A stretch of 37,567 nt of DNA from the NCBI RefSeq assembly GCF_002167005.1, contig NZ_NHTN01000006.1:1-37567 (forward strand), written 5' to 3'. Every line of letters begins with the position of its first letter. The first letter of the stretch is position 1. The position numbers and the translations under genes were made by a program. The notes under the pieces are model-generated. The model did no database searches. It saw nothing but the letters and a program-made list of their open reading frames with translations, and had not been told where the DNA came from. The stretch comes from Indiicoccus explosivorum (GTDB lineage Bacteria; Bacillota; Bacilli; Bacillales_A; Planococcaceae). Shown one piece after another: positions 9,548 to 17,917 of this stretch.

Positions 9548-10974
9548 ATGAAGAGTGCGGCGTATTCGGGGTTTGGGGGCATGAACAGGCATCGCAGATC
9601 GCTTACTACGGCCTCCATGCCCTCCAGCACCGGGGGCAGGAAGGCGCCGGGATAGTCGGCACAGACGGGGAAGTACTGAAGGCGCAGAAAGGGGAAGGGC
9701 TGGTCAACGAAGTATTCACGCTCGAGAAACTCGCCGCGATGAAAGGAAAGGCCGCCATCGGACATGTCCGATATGCGACAGCGGGCGGAGGCGGACTGGA
9801 AAATGTCCAGCCGCTTCTGTTCAATTCGACGAGCGGCAGTCTGGCTGTCGCGCATAACGGCAACCTCGTGAATGCGAACCAGCTGCGCGTCCACTTGGAG
9901 AAGCAGGGAAGCATTTTCCAGACAACTTCCGATACGGAAGTGCTTGCCCATCTGATCAAGCGCAGCGGGTACGATGATGTCGAAGAATCCGTCAAAAGCG
10001 CGCTGACGCTGCTGAAAGGCGCATATGCGTTCGTGCTGCTGACAGAAGATAAAATGATGGTGGCACTCGACCCGAATGGACTCCGGCCGCTTTCGATCGG
10101 TCGGCTCGGAGACGCCTGGGTTGTCGCTTCGGAGACGTGCGCGTTCGACATCATCGGTGCCGAACTCGTCCGGTCTGTGGAACCCGGGGAATTTTTGACG
10201 ATTTCCGATGAAGGGCTGCAGCTCGACAAGTTTTCTTATGCGGGAAAGCGATCGATCTGCACAATGGAATACGTTTATTTTTCCCGGCCGGATTCCGAGA
10301 TCGACGGCATCAACATCCACACCGCGCGTAAACGGCTCGGCAAGCAGCTCGCCCGGGAAGTGATGATCGAAGCGGATGTCGTAACCGGCGTGCCGGATTC
10401 GAGTATTTCCGCGGCCATCGGCTTCAGCGAAGAAAGCGGCATCCCCTATGAACTGGGTCTGATCAAAAACCGCTATGTCGGAAGGACTTTCATCCAGCCC
10501 TCCCAGGATTTGCGGGAACAGGGCGTGAAAATGAAACTTTCCCCTGTCCGGAAAGTGGTGGAAGGCAAACGGGTCGTCATGGTCGATGATTCGATCGTGC
10601 GCGGCACGACCTCGAGGCGGATCGTGAAGATGCTGAAAGAAGCGGGCGCAGCGGAAGTCCATGTCGTCATTTCGTCGCCTCCGATCAAAAATCCGTGCTT
10701 TTACGGTATCGATACTTCCACATCGGGGGAATTGATTGCGGCAAACCATTCCGCGGAAGAAATGCGGGAACTGATCGGTGCTGATTCATTGACATTCCTT
10801 TCGGTCCAAGGGATGGTGGAAAGTATCGGACGCCGTGAAGAAGGGCCGGATTGCGGTCACTGCCTGGCTTGTTTTACGGGCAATTATCCGACAGACATCT
10901 ACCCCGATACGAAACTGCCGCATGAAAAAGAGTTCGTACAGACAGGAGGTTCCCTCATTGGCAAAGGCGTATGA
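9523..10974 (+). CDS. purF: Amidophosphoribosyltransferase
   Basis: PurF catalyses the first committed step, PRPP plus glutamine to phosphoribosylamine. The 483-residue protein starts with an 11-residue propeptide before Cys12 (NEECGVFG), the catalytic residue exposed after processing in the Bacillus enzyme. The PRPP-binding motif [16 protein letters not shown] is at about 351-366. C-terminal cysteines around CGHCLAC are consistent with the Bacillus iron-sulfur cluster type. AAGGAG at 9509-9514 precedes ATG 9523. It overlaps purL by 25 nt and purM by 17 nt. Confidence 0.97.
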   Translation: MLAEIRSLNEECGVFGVWGHEQASQIAYYGLHALQHRGQEGAGIVGTDGEVLKAQKGEGLVNEVFTLEKLAAMKGKAAIGHVRYATAGGGGLENVQPLLFNSTSGSLAVAHNGNLVNANQLRVHLEKQGSIFQTTSDTEVLAHLIKRSGYDDVEESVKSALTLLKGAYAFVLLTEDKMMVALDPNGLRPLSIGRLGDAWVVASETCAFDIIGAELVRSVEPGEFLTISDEGLQLDKFSYAGKRSICTMEYVYFSRPDSEIDGINIHTARKRLGKQLAREVMIEADVVTGVPDSSISAAIGFSEESGIPYELGLIKNRYVGRTFIQPSQDLREQGVKMKLSPVRKVVEGKRVVMVDDSIVRGTTSRRIVKMLKEAGAAEVHVVISSPPIKNPCFYGIDTSTSGELIAANHSAEEMRELIGADSLTFLSVQGMVESIGRREEGPDCGHCLACFTGNYPTDIYPDTKLPHEKEFVQTGGSLIGKGV

Positions 10975-12022
10975 GCAATCGGGTGTAAACATCGAGGCGG
11001 GGTATGAAGCGGTCAGCCGCATGGAAGCGCACGTGGAGCGCACGAAGCGGCTCGGTGTTATGGGGGCATTCGGCGGTTTCGGCGGGATGTTCGACCTGTC
11101 GCAGCTGCAGCTGAAAGAGCCTGTCCTTGTGTCAGGAACGGACGGAGTCGGAACGAAACTGAAGCTTGCATTTCTCGCTGATAAACATGACACGATCGGG
11201 ATCGATTGTGTGGCGATGTGTGTGAATGATATCGCGGCGCAGGGTGCCGAACCGCTTTTCTTCCTGGATTATATTGCGGCAGGCAAGACAATTCCCGAAA
11301 AAATCGAGTCGATTGTCAAAGGCGTGACGGACGGCTGCCAGGCAGCCGGTGCTGCGCTCATCGGCGGAGAAACTGCTGAGATGCCGGGCCTTTATGAAGC
11401 GGATGAATATGATATTGCCGGGTTCGCAGTCGGTGCGGCCGAAAAATCCGCTATTGTGACAGGCGAAGCGATTGAACCGGGCGATGTGCTCATCGGACTC
11501 GCTTCGAGCGGATTCCACTCGAATGGTTACTCGCTTATCCGACGGATCCTGTTCAGTCAGCACGACTATAAGCTGGACGAAACTGTGCCGGGCTATGAAA
11601 CGATCGGCACGCTCGGCGATGCGCTCCTGAAACCGACGAAAATCTACGCCAAAGCGGTGCGTGCAGCGCTGGAAACCGGCGGTATTCACGGGATGGCCCA
11701 TGTCACCGGCGGAGGGTTCTTTGAGAACCTCCCCCGGATGATGCCGGAAGGGCTTGGCGCGGATATCGGGCTCGGCAGCTGGCCGGTGCCGGACGAATTC
11801 AGGCTGATCCAGGATAAAGGGGCGCTCACGGACCGGGACTGTTACTCGGTTTTCAATATGGGGATCGGCTTTGTAATGGCTGTCCGCGCGGAACAGACTG
11901 AAGCGGTGATCCGCGCGCTGGAAGAAGCGGGAGAAACCGCTTATACAATCGGAAAAGTGACCGGTAAAGAAGGTATCACTTTCACGGGGGTCCATGACGG
12001 GAGCCTTCCGGATGGCGAATAA
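10958..12022 (+). CDS. purM: Phosphoribosylaminoimidazole synthetase (AIR synthetase)
   Basis: PurM closes FGAM to AIR. The 354-residue protein begins [19 protein letters not shown], which aligns with the N-terminus of B. subtilis PurM. The start is therefore TTG 10958, preceded by AGGAGG at 10944-10949 with an 8-nt gap. The nearby ATG at 10971 is out of frame, and the open frame upstream of 10958 is purF sequence. [12 protein letters not shown], the PurM-fold ATP motif, and [14 protein letters not shown] are visible. It overlaps purF by 17 nt and purN by 11 nt. Confidence 0.96.
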   Translation: MAKAYEQSGVNIEAGYEAVSRMEAHVERTKRLGVMGAFGGFGGMFDLSQLQLKEPVLVSGTDGVGTKLKLAFLADKHDTIGIDCVAMCVNDIAAQGAEPLFFLDYIAAGKTIPEKIESIVKGVTDGCQAAGAALIGGETAEMPGLYEADEYDIAGFAVGAAEKSAIVTGEAIEPGDVLIGLASSGFHSNGYSLIRRILFSQHDYKLDETVPGYETIGTLGDALLKPTKIYAKAVRAALETGGIHGMAHVTGGGFFENLPRMMPEGLGADIGLGSWPVPDEFRLIQDKGALTDRDCYSVFNMGIGFVMAVRAEQTEAVIRALEEAGETAYTIGKVTGKEGITFTGVHDGSLPDGE

Positions 12023-12584
12023 AAAAATCGCAATTTTTGCATCCGGGAATGGTTCCAATTTCCAGGCGATTGCGGAAGCGGCGGCGGCCGGCCGCCTGAA
12101 CGCAGAAGTGGTGCTCGCCGTGACAGATAACCCGGATGCGCACGTTCTGGAACGTGCGGCTTCCATGGGTGTGGACACGCTTGCCCTCCGTCCGAAAGCG
12201 TTTAAATCGAAGGCGCTGTACGAAGAAGCGATAATGGAGCAGCTTCAGAGAAGAGAGGTCCAGTGGCTCGTGCTGGCCGGTTATATGCGGCTGGTCGGAC
12301 CGGTGCTTCTCGATGCGTATCCCGGCCGGATCGTCAATATCCACCCTTCGCTACTGCCTGCATTCCCGGGGAAGGATGCCATCGGTCAGACACTCGCTTC
12401 TGGCCGCCGGGAAGCAGGTGTAACGGTGCATACCGTTGATGCCGGCATGGATACAGGGCCAATCATCGCACAGCGGTCGTTCCTCATCGGATCGCGGAAT
12501 CGTTCGGAAGTGGAAGAGGAGATTCACCGGATCGAGCACGAAATGTATCCGTCGGTCTTACAGAAATTATTCAGCCGGGCCTGA
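12012..12584 (+). CDS. purN: Phosphoribosylglycinamide formyltransferase
   Basis: PurN transfers a formyl group from 10-formyl-THF to GAR. The 190-residue protein has [13 protein letters not shown] near the start, the catalytic [12 protein letters not shown] segment (Asn109, His111) and [13 protein letters not shown] with the active-site Asp. ATG 12012 is preferred over an upstream in-frame ATG at 11994 because GGGAG at 11999-12003 lies 8 nt before it and [16 protein letters not shown] is the conserved N-terminus. It overlaps purM by 11 nt. Confidence 0.96.
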   Translation: MANKKIAIFASGNGSNFQAIAEAAAAGRLNAEVVLAVTDNPDAHVLERAASMGVDTLALRPKAFKSKALYEEAIMEQLQRREVQWLVLAGYMRLVGPVLLDAYPGRIVNIHPSLLPAFPGKDAIGQTLASGRREAGVTVHTVDAGMDTGPIIAQRSFLIGSRNRSEVEEEIHRIEHEMYPSVLQKLFSRA

Positions 12585-12596
12585 GCCGGCTTTTTT
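12573..12596 (+). terminator. Small hairpin with T-tract between purN and purH
   Basis: AGCCGG (12573-12578) pairs with CCGGCT (12586-12591) and runs into six T residues at 12591-12596. The purN stop codon lies in the loop. It has the shape of a weak intrinsic terminator inside the operon and may reduce purH-purD expression. Only sequence form supports this. Confidence 0.45.
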
Positions 12597-12608
12597 ATAG
12601 GAGGATCT

Positions 12609-14147
12609 ATGCAGAAAAAACGGGCGCTTCTGAGCGTATCAGATAAGACAGGTATATTTGAATTTGCCAGAGAGTTGGAGAAGCTCGGTTATGAATTGCT
12701 GTCGACAGGCGGCACGAAACAGCATTTGGAGGATAATGGGGTGACCGTCACTGCAGTAGGGGACGTGACCGGTTTTCCTGAAATATTGGAGGGGCGCGTG
12801 AAAACCCTGCATCCGACGATCCACGGCGGACTGCTTGGGAGACCGGCGGACGCGTCCCACCGGAAGCAGATGGAACAACACGGCATCCGGGCGATCGATA
12901 TAGTCTGCGTGAATCTGTACCCATTCCGGGAAACAGTCTCAAAAGCGGGTGCCACATACGAAGAAGCTGTCGAAAACATTGATATCGGCGGGCCGGCGAT
13001 GCTCCGCGCTTCAGCCAAAAACCACGAGTCGGTGACAGTCGTCACGGATGCCGCGGATTACGGAACAGTCCTCGGTGAATTGCAATCGAACGGGGAAACG
13101 GCGTTCACCACGAGGAAACGGCTCGCCGCGAAAGCCTTCCGCCACACAGCTGCATATGATGCGCTCATCGCTTCTTATTTGACGGAGCAGTCCGGGGAAG
13201 AATTTCCGGAACAGCTGACGATGACCTATGAATTGCAGCAGCCGCTCCGCTATGGAGAAAACCCGCACCAGAAAGCGGCATTCTACGGCAAGCCCCTCGG
13301 CTCCGGCTTTTCCCTGGCGCATGCCCGGCAGCTCCACGGGAAAGAACTCTCTTATAACAACATCCAGGATGCCAACGCGGCGCTTCAGATCATCCGGGAA
13401 TTCGAAGAAGCCGCAGCAGTCGCCGTCAAACATATGAACCCTTGCGGAATCGGTGTCGGAAAGGATGCAGGAGATGCATTCAGCAAAGCCCATGCCGCAG
13501 ATCCGATGTCGATTTTCGGCGGAATTGTCGCGCTCAACCGGCCGGTCGACCGGCAGACGGCTGAAGCCCTATCAGACATTTTCCTCGAAATCGTCATCGC
13601 TCCTTCATTTGAAGAAGAAGCTCTTCGTTTATTGGCCCGGAAGAAAAACATCCGGCTGCTGACCATTCCGTTTGAACAGCAGCGGAAAGACCGCTGGAAC
13701 ACGGTATCTGTCGAAGGGGGGCTCCTCGTCCAAGAGCCGGACGCGCTCGGCTTCCGTGATGCGGAACTCCAGACAGTGACAGATCGCCGGCCGACTGCCG
13801 ATGAGATCGAGGCGCTGAAGCTGGGCTGGGCTGCAGTCAAGCATGTGAAATCGAATGCGATTGTCGTCGCTTCGAAAGACGCGACGCTCGGAGTCGGAGC
13901 GGGGCAGATGAACCGGGTGGGAGCTGCAAAGATCGCCTTAGAACAGGCAGGGGAAAACGCGCGGGGCGCTGTCCTCGCATCGGATGCATTCTTTCCGATG
14001 GACGATACGGTCCGGCTTGCCGCTGAATATGGCATTACAGCCATCATTCAGCCGGGCGGTTCCAAGAAAGACCAGGACTCCGTCGATATGGCGAATAAAC
14101 ACGGAATCGCCATGGTATTCACAGGAATCCGACATTTCAAGCATTAA
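12609..14147 (+). CDS. purH: Bifunctional AICAR transformylase / IMP cyclohydrolase
   Basis: PurH carries out the last two steps to IMP. The protein has 512 residues, the same as in B. subtilis. The N-terminal MGS-like cyclohydrolase domain begins [14 protein letters not shown] and contains STGGTKQHL. The C-terminal transformylase domain contains KHMNPCGIG (274-282, with the catalytic Lys-His pair), and SDAFFPMDD and [10 protein letters not shown] toward the end. AGGAGG precedes ATG 12609. It is separated from purN by a hairpin and from purD by 17 nt. Confidence 0.97.
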   Translation: MQKKRALLSVSDKTGIFEFARELEKLGYELLSTGGTKQHLEDNGVTVTAVGDVTGFPEILEGRVKTLHPTIHGGLLGRPADASHRKQMEQHGIRAIDIVCVNLYPFRETVSKAGATYEEAVENIDIGGPAMLRASAKNHESVTVVTDAADYGTVLGELQSNGETAFTTRKRLAAKAFRHTAAYDALIASYLTEQSGEEFPEQLTMTYELQQPLRYGENPHQKAAFYGKPLGSGFSLAHARQLHGKELSYNNIQDANAALQIIREFEEAAAVAVKHMNPCGIGVGKDAGDAFSKAHAADPMSIFGGIVALNRPVDRQTAEALSDIFLEIVIAPSFEEEALRLLARKKNIRLLTIPFEQQRKDRWNTVSVEGGLLVQEPDALGFRDAELQTVTDRRPTADEIEALKLGWAAVKHVKSNAIVVASKDATLGVGAGQMNRVGAAKIALEQAGENARGAVLASDAFFPMDDTVRLAAEYGITAIIQPGGSKKDQDSVDMANKHGIAMVFTGIRHFKH

Positions 14148-14164
14148 GAAACGGAGGCGGAACC

Positions 14165-15424
14165 ATGAAAGTGCTCGTAATCGGCCGCGGCGGCCGTGAA
14201 CATGCCATCGTCCGGCAGTTCGCTTCATCCCCTTCAGTCGGGACGGTCTATGCGGCTCCCGGCAGCGATGGAATGACGGAAGCTGAATGCATCGGAATCG
14301 GCGAAATGGAATTCGATCGGATTGCGGAATTCTCGAAAGAAAATGGAGTGGATTTCGTTTTTGTCGGGCCGGAACAGCCGCTGAGTGAAGGGCTTTCCGA
14401 TTATCTTGAAGAAGCGGGCATCCGTGTGTTCGGACCGTCGAAAGCTGCAGCGCGCATCGAAAGCAGCAAGACGTTCGCGAAAGAATTCATGATGCGCCAT
14501 GGCATTCCGACCGCCAAGTACGCAAGCTTCACCGATGCCGGCGAGGCGGCCGCGTACATCCGGTCACAGGGTGCGCCGATTGTAGTGAAAGCGGACGGTC
14601 TCGCGGCGGGAAAAGGCGTGGTCGTCGCGGAAACGGAGGCGGAAGCGATCCAAGCGGCCGAAGACATGCTGAAAGGACAGAAATTCGGGGAGTCCGGTTC
14701 GTCGGTCGTCATTGAAGAGTACCTGGAAGGCGAAGAATTCTCTTTCATGTCCTTCGTCCATGGCTCCTGCATTTTTCCGATGCCGCTGTCCCAGGACCAT
14801 AAGCGCGCTTATGACGGGGACAAAGGGCCGAACACAGGCGGGATGGGCGCCTATTCCCCGGTTCCCTTCATCACCAGTCGTCAAAAGCAGGAAGCTTTCC
14901 TGAATGTGGTGAAACCTGCAGCGGACGCTCTGGAAGCGGAAGGGTATCCGTTTACCGGTGTGCTGTACGCCGGGCTGATCCAGACCCGGGAAGGGGCGAA
15001 GGTGATCGAATTCAATGCGCGCTTCGGAGATCCGGAGACGCAAGTCGTGCTCCCCCTTCTGGACTCGGATTTCGGAGAGTTCATCGACCGGCTGCTGGCC
15101 GGCGAACCGTTCCAACCGGAATGGAAAGAAGAGGCCGTTCTCGGTGTGGTTCTGGCAGCGGAAGGGTATCCGGCTGTGCCGGAAAAGGGGATTCCTCTTC
15201 CGCGGATAACCGAAACCGGGCACTTCTCCGTCTATCATTCGGGAACAAAAAAGCAGGCGGATGGTTTCGTTTCGAATGGCGGAAGGGTGCTGATGATTAC
15301 AGCTTCGCGCGAGACGCTCGAGGAAGCGGCTGATGCCGTTTACCGGGTAATCGGCCGCCATGCCTGGCCTGGCCTCTTCTGGCGTCATGATATTGGATGG
15401 CGTGCAAAAAAAAGAACTATATGA
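14165..15424 (+). CDS. purD: Phosphoribosylamine-glycine ligase (GAR synthetase)
   Basis: PurD joins phosphoribosylamine and glycine with ATP. The 419-residue ATP-grasp protein has the N-terminal VIGRGGREHAI, KADGLAAGKGVVVA in the ATP-binding domain and EFNARFGDPETQVVLPLL near the active site. A ribosome site (GGAGG) lies upstream of ATG 14165. It is the last gene of the operon. The C-terminus ends a little differently from relatives (DIGWRAKKRTI) but the length is normal. Confidence 0.97.
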   Translation: MKVLVIGRGGREHAIVRQFASSPSVGTVYAAPGSDGMTEAECIGIGEMEFDRIAEFSKENGVDFVFVGPEQPLSEGLSDYLEEAGIRVFGPSKAAARIESSKTFAKEFMMRHGIPTAKYASFTDAGEAAAYIRSQGAPIVVKADGLAAGKGVVVAETEAEAIQAAEDMLKGQKFGESGSSVVIEEYLEGEEFSFMSFVHGSCIFPMPLSQDHKRAYDGDKGPNTGGMGAYSPVPFITSRQKQEAFLNVVKPAADALEAEGYPFTGVLYAGLIQTREGAKVIEFNARFGDPETQVVLPLLDSDFGEFIDRLLAGEPFQPEWKEEAVLGVVLAAEGYPAVPEKGIPLPRITETGHFSVYHSGTKKQADGFVSNGGRVLMITASRETLEEAADAVYRVIGRHAWPGLFWRHDIGWRAKKRTI

Positions 15425-15431
15425 TATAATG

Positions 15432-15470
15432 AAAACAGCGTGATTTCAAGGGAAACATGCTGTTTTTATT
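15432..15470 (+). terminator. pur operon terminator
   Basis: AAAACAGCGTG (15432-15442) pairs with CATGCTGTTTT (15456-15466), an 11-bp stem with one G-T wobble, and runs into T residues. It lies 7 nt after the purD stop. Confidence 0.85.
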
Positions 15471-15581
15471 TGTCTGATCCCCACAAACAGACAAATAGCG
15501 GACACATCAGCACCAAGAGGTTACAAAATGCCCACGTTCACCTCAAGTTTTCACCTCATACGACCTCTGTTACAAAATGCC
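15468..15581 (+). repeat. Spacer with nested inverted and direct repeats
   Basis: ATTTGTCTG (15468-15476) and CAGACAAAT (15488-15496) form a perfect 9-bp inverted repeat. Next comes GTTACAAAATGCC at 15520-15532 and again at 15569-15581. Between these is TTCACCTCA twice, at 15537-15545 and 15550-15558. No open frame fits. The last copy continues into GGGCACC. Role unknown; it could be an operator array for the following gene or a degenerate intergenic repeat. Confidence 0.6.
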
Positions 15582-15612
15582 GGGCACCTAAAAAACGGAA
15601 GGAGCACGATGC

Positions 15613-16197
15613 ATGAATTGGTATGAAAAATTAAACCAGTATTTTCCTGTAGAAGAAATGAAATCCAAAGAACACATGGAGACACTGCTGAAAGAACGCA
15701 GCGACGTCTACTATAAAGACGAAGGGCCGTATCACGTCCTCATGTTTGCGGAATTCCAGGACTTTTCATTCGTGGATTACCTTTTTGTGTCGGCTGAGTC
15801 CCGCGGCATGGGAATCGGCAAAAAAGCGCTGCAGATGCTGAAAGATAAGAACAAACCGATCATTTTGGAAGTGGAGCCTGTCGATTACGAGGATTCCGAT
15901 TCCGAGAAACGGCTCCGTTTCTACGCGCGCGAAGGGTTCAAACATGCGAATTCAATCGGCTATTGCCGCCGCTCGCTGGCTACAGGCGAAGATAACGAGA
16001 TGGAAATCCTCTATTGGGCGCCGAACGGCGAAAGCGAGGAAGAGATATTCCAGGCAATGCAGCAGATGTATGAAAACATCCATACGTATAAAGATGAACA
16101 GTTTTACGGCGAGTCGTACGAGCCGGCCAGCGACGTGCTGACATTCGAAGTAAAAGATAAAGAAGATATATTGGAAGCGGTCGCGAAACCGGTCTGA
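15613..16197 (+). CDS. GNAT family N-acetyltransferase
   Basis: A 194-residue protein. The acetyl-CoA-binding signature of the GNAT fold is visible as FVSAESRGMGIGKKALQML (58-76), with the R-G-M-G-I-G pyrophosphate loop at 64-69, followed by the FYAREGFKHANSIGY segment typical of motif B. The C-terminal 55 residues are acidic and extend past the usual core. The substrate cannot be told from sequence. GGAAGGAG at 15597-15604 precedes ATG 15613; an ATG at 15609 is out of frame. It is monocistronic, followed by a terminator, and not part of the pur operon. Confidence 0.85.
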   Translation: MNWYEKLNQYFPVEEMKSKEHMETLLKERSDVYYKDEGPYHVLMFAEFQDFSFVDYLFVSAESRGMGIGKKALQMLKDKNKPIILEVEPVDYEDSDSEKRLRFYAREGFKHANSIGYCRRSLATGEDNEMEILYWAPNGESEEEIFQAMQQMYENIHTYKDEQFYGESYEPASDVLTFEVKDKEDILEAVAKPV

Positions 16198-16207
16198 CTG
16201 CTGGAAC

Positions 16208-16237
16208 CCCCTCTGAGCTGCCTCAGAGGGGATTTTT
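16208..16237 (+). terminator. Terminator after GNAT gene, repeat copy A
   Basis: CCCCTCTGAG (16208-16217) pairs perfectly with CTCAGAGGGG (16222-16231) around CTGC, followed by ATTTTT. The whole unit, including the preceding GGAAC, recurs at 16752-16785. Confidence 0.9.
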
Positions 16238-16751
16238 AGACTATTGAAAAAGAGATTGAACGGCTCTGTTTCGCTCCGAACCTGCTCCTGCGCAAGCTCG
16301 TTGCAATAAAACCACTTGCTCGCTTGCTCCTGCGTAGCTGCGCTGCTCGCAGGCGTCTCACAAGATTCATCCCTCCACATCGGCCGGTGATTTTGCGGCG
16401 ATTTGGCCTGTGCAGCGGCGCAGGCCCGGCTGTCGCACGGAAGCTGTCTCGGTCTAACGCCGGCTTCTGCTCTGTTCAGCGGCTTCCGGCAAGCATGGAA
16501 AAGGAGATGCCACCAGTAATTGCTCGTTCTCTTCAGGAAAAGGCGACGGAAAGAAAAGGGAAGGAATCCCGGCCACTCCTGCAGAATAACGGATGGAAGA
16601 GACCCCGGAACGCACGCAGCGCGTGAGGAGGCTCGGCCGTCCGTCTGCGGAAAGGGCCGGGTCCTCACTTTTCTGAATTGGCAGATTTTCTTGAAAATAG
16701 GGAAGAAATGAGGATGAAAACCGATTATTACTTCTTTCTCGACAATTTGGG
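16238..16751. other. Non-coding segment between two copies of the same terminator
   Basis: About 510 bp without a convincing gene. Open frames here (for example 16324-16626 forward and a long reverse frame) lack ribosome sites and family resemblance. The left part has two similar strings, GCTCCTGCGCAAGCTCGTTGC (16287-16307) and GCTCCTGCGTAGCTGCGCTGC (16327-16347). The right part, about 16590-16665, resembles a repeat pattern I know from intergenic regions of Bacillaceae and Planococcaceae (GAGACCCCG ... GAGGAGGCTC ... GCGGAAAG). Confidence 0.55.
16590..16665 (+). repeat. Probable dispersed intergenic repeat element
   Basis: The order GAAGAGACCCCG, CGCAGCGCGTGAGGAGGCTCGG, CTGCGGAAAGG is the layout of a degenerate dispersed repeat commonly found between genes in this group of bacteria. 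It is recognised from memory of that pattern, not by a search. The core can fold on itself (CGGCC with GGCCG). Confidence 0.5.
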
Positions 16752-16785
16752 AACCCCCCTCTGAGCTGCCTCAGAGGGGGTTTTT
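16752..16785 (+). terminator. Terminator, repeat copy B
   Basis: CCCCCTCTGAG (16755-16765) pairs with CTCAGAGGGGG (16770-16780) around CTGC, with five T residues from 16781. It is nearly identical to copy A at 16208-16237. The T-tract is on the forward strand, so it would end forward transcripts. Its right arm contains the stop codon of the reverse-strand glycosyltransferase. Confidence 0.8.
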
Positions 16786-17775
16786 CGGTGAATGGACTGG
16801 AGGAGAGAGGCCGGGACGGAGCGGTTCCGAGAGTTTTTTCTCCCTTGCCAGTTCGATGAACCGCCGCATATCCGGAGGAAGGCCGTCTAATACCCGGCTG
16901 TCCGCCCATTGGGATGTAAATTGGCTGAAAACGGTATGCCAGCGGTCCTGTTCGTCCGGTTGCCGGCTGCCATCTTCCAGTTGAAGGCTGCGGCCGGTCG
17001 TCAATTCCTTTTTTAAATAATTGGCGATGATCCGGGCCTGCTGACCGGGATCTTCCACATGCCGGATGATCATCTTCAGCGATTTTTCAAGCATTCCATA
17101 ATATTGTTCGGGTTCCACCGGCTGGACAGACGCGTGTTCTTTCCCGGGCCGGTTCACAACATAGTAACAAGGCACATCCGCAACGACTGAAACGGTTTTG
17201 GCCAAAAGATATGCCCGGACCATGAACGGCTGATCCTCCGCAGTTCCGACGCCCTCCGGGAAGCGGATACGGTGGTCGAGCAGGAATTGGCGGCGGAACA
17301 TTTTCGTAGGGCCGATGGCTTCGAACAGGTTTGATTGAAATATATCCGTTTTCGGCCGGTTCTGCCTGAACAGTGAAGTGGCGACTGTCCGTCCGTTCAC
17401 GCCGACGAATTTACCGATCACGATATCCGCCCCGTTTGCAGCGCCCATTTCAGTCATACGTTCGAGTGCCCGCGGACCGAGGTAGTCATCCGCATCGAGG
17501 AAAAAGATGAAATCCCCGCGGGCTTCATCGATGATCCGATTCCGGGGAGCGCCGGGTCCGCCGGTATTAGCCTGGTGGAACACCCGCATATTCGCATGTC
17601 TGTCTGCGTAACGGTCAAGAACGGCGGCACTGCCGTCGGTCGATCCGTCGTCGACGGCGATGATTTCGACAGAATCGCTTTGGATGGTCTGCTTCAGCAC
17701 CGAATTTAACGCATCGCTCAAATAGTGGACGGAATTGAATACCGGGATGCCGATGGTTACGCTCGGATCGCACAT
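16771..17775 (-). CDS. Family 2 glycosyltransferase
   Basis: A 334-residue GT-A fold glycosyltransferase. SVTIGIPVFN opens the nucleotide-sugar domain, VDDGSTDGS (41-49) and FFLDADDYLG (91-100, the DXD-type metal site) follow, with NTGGPGAPRNR between them. The acceptor is unknown; wall teichoic acid or polysaccharide synthesis is typical for such proteins. The start is ATG at 17773-17775 (reverse) with GGGAGGGA about 8 nt upstream; the frame is open for 56 more codons but without a ribosome site. Its final codons and stop read into terminator repeat copy B, so the C-terminus (SPKNPL) may have been remodelled. Confidence 0.88.
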   Translation of the reverse strand: MCDPSVTIGIPVFNSVHYLSDALNSVLKQTIQSDSVEIIAVDDGSTDGSAAVLDRYADRHANMRVFHQANTGGPGAPRNRIIDEARGDFIFFLDADDYLGPRALERMTEMGAANGADIVIGKFVGVNGRTVATSLFRQNRPKTDIFQSNLFEAIGPTKMFRRQFLLDHRIRFPEGVGTAEDQPFMVRAYLLAKTVSVVADVPCYYVVNRPGKEHASVQPVEPEQYYGMLEKSLKMIIRHVEDPGQQARIIANYLKKELTTGRSLQLEDGSRQPDEQDRWHTVFSQFTSQWADSRVLDGLPPDMRRFIELAREKKLSEPLRPGLSPPVHSPKNPL

Positions 17776-17823
17776 TGGTCGTCCCTCCCATACCGTTTTA
17801 AAAAAGTTTAGCACAATTTGGAC

Positions 17824-17854
17824 AATTCTATTCAGAATTTTTGTGCAGTATACT
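17824..17854 (+). promoter_or_regulatory. Palindrome and -10 element upstream of yerA
   Basis: AATTCT (17824-17829) and AGAATT (17834-17839) form a palindrome with a 4-nt centre. TATACT at 17849-17854 is a good -10 element, but the -35 position (TTCTAT 17826-17831, 17-nt spacer) is poor and lies inside the palindrome. This could be an operator between the divergent glycosyltransferase and yerA. Confidence 0.4.
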
Positions 17855-17917
17855 GTCTCTGGAGAGGTTGTTATGCTACGATAAGAAACAGAAAAGTACA
17901 GGCAAGGGGGCCGGCGC

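Noticed and set aside
9544-10749. Long reverse-strand frame (401 codons) over purF
   Set aside because: It is the shadow of a GC-rich third-position gene; no ribosome site, low-complexity His/Arg-rich product, and purF is certain.
10835-10957. Extension of purM upstream of TTG 10958
   Set aside because: This part encodes the purF C-terminus in another frame; the conserved PurM N-terminus begins at the TTG.
11132-12178. Long reverse-strand frame over purM and purN
   Set aside because: Composition is that of an antisense shadow and the forward genes are well conserved.
15520-15581. CRISPR-like array
   Set aside because: Only two copies of a 13-bp string with no regular spacers or cas genes.
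16324-16626. Possible 100-residue protein in the repeat-bounded segment
   Set aside because: No ribosome site, biased Arg/Ala/Pro content and overlap with a dispersed-repeat pattern.
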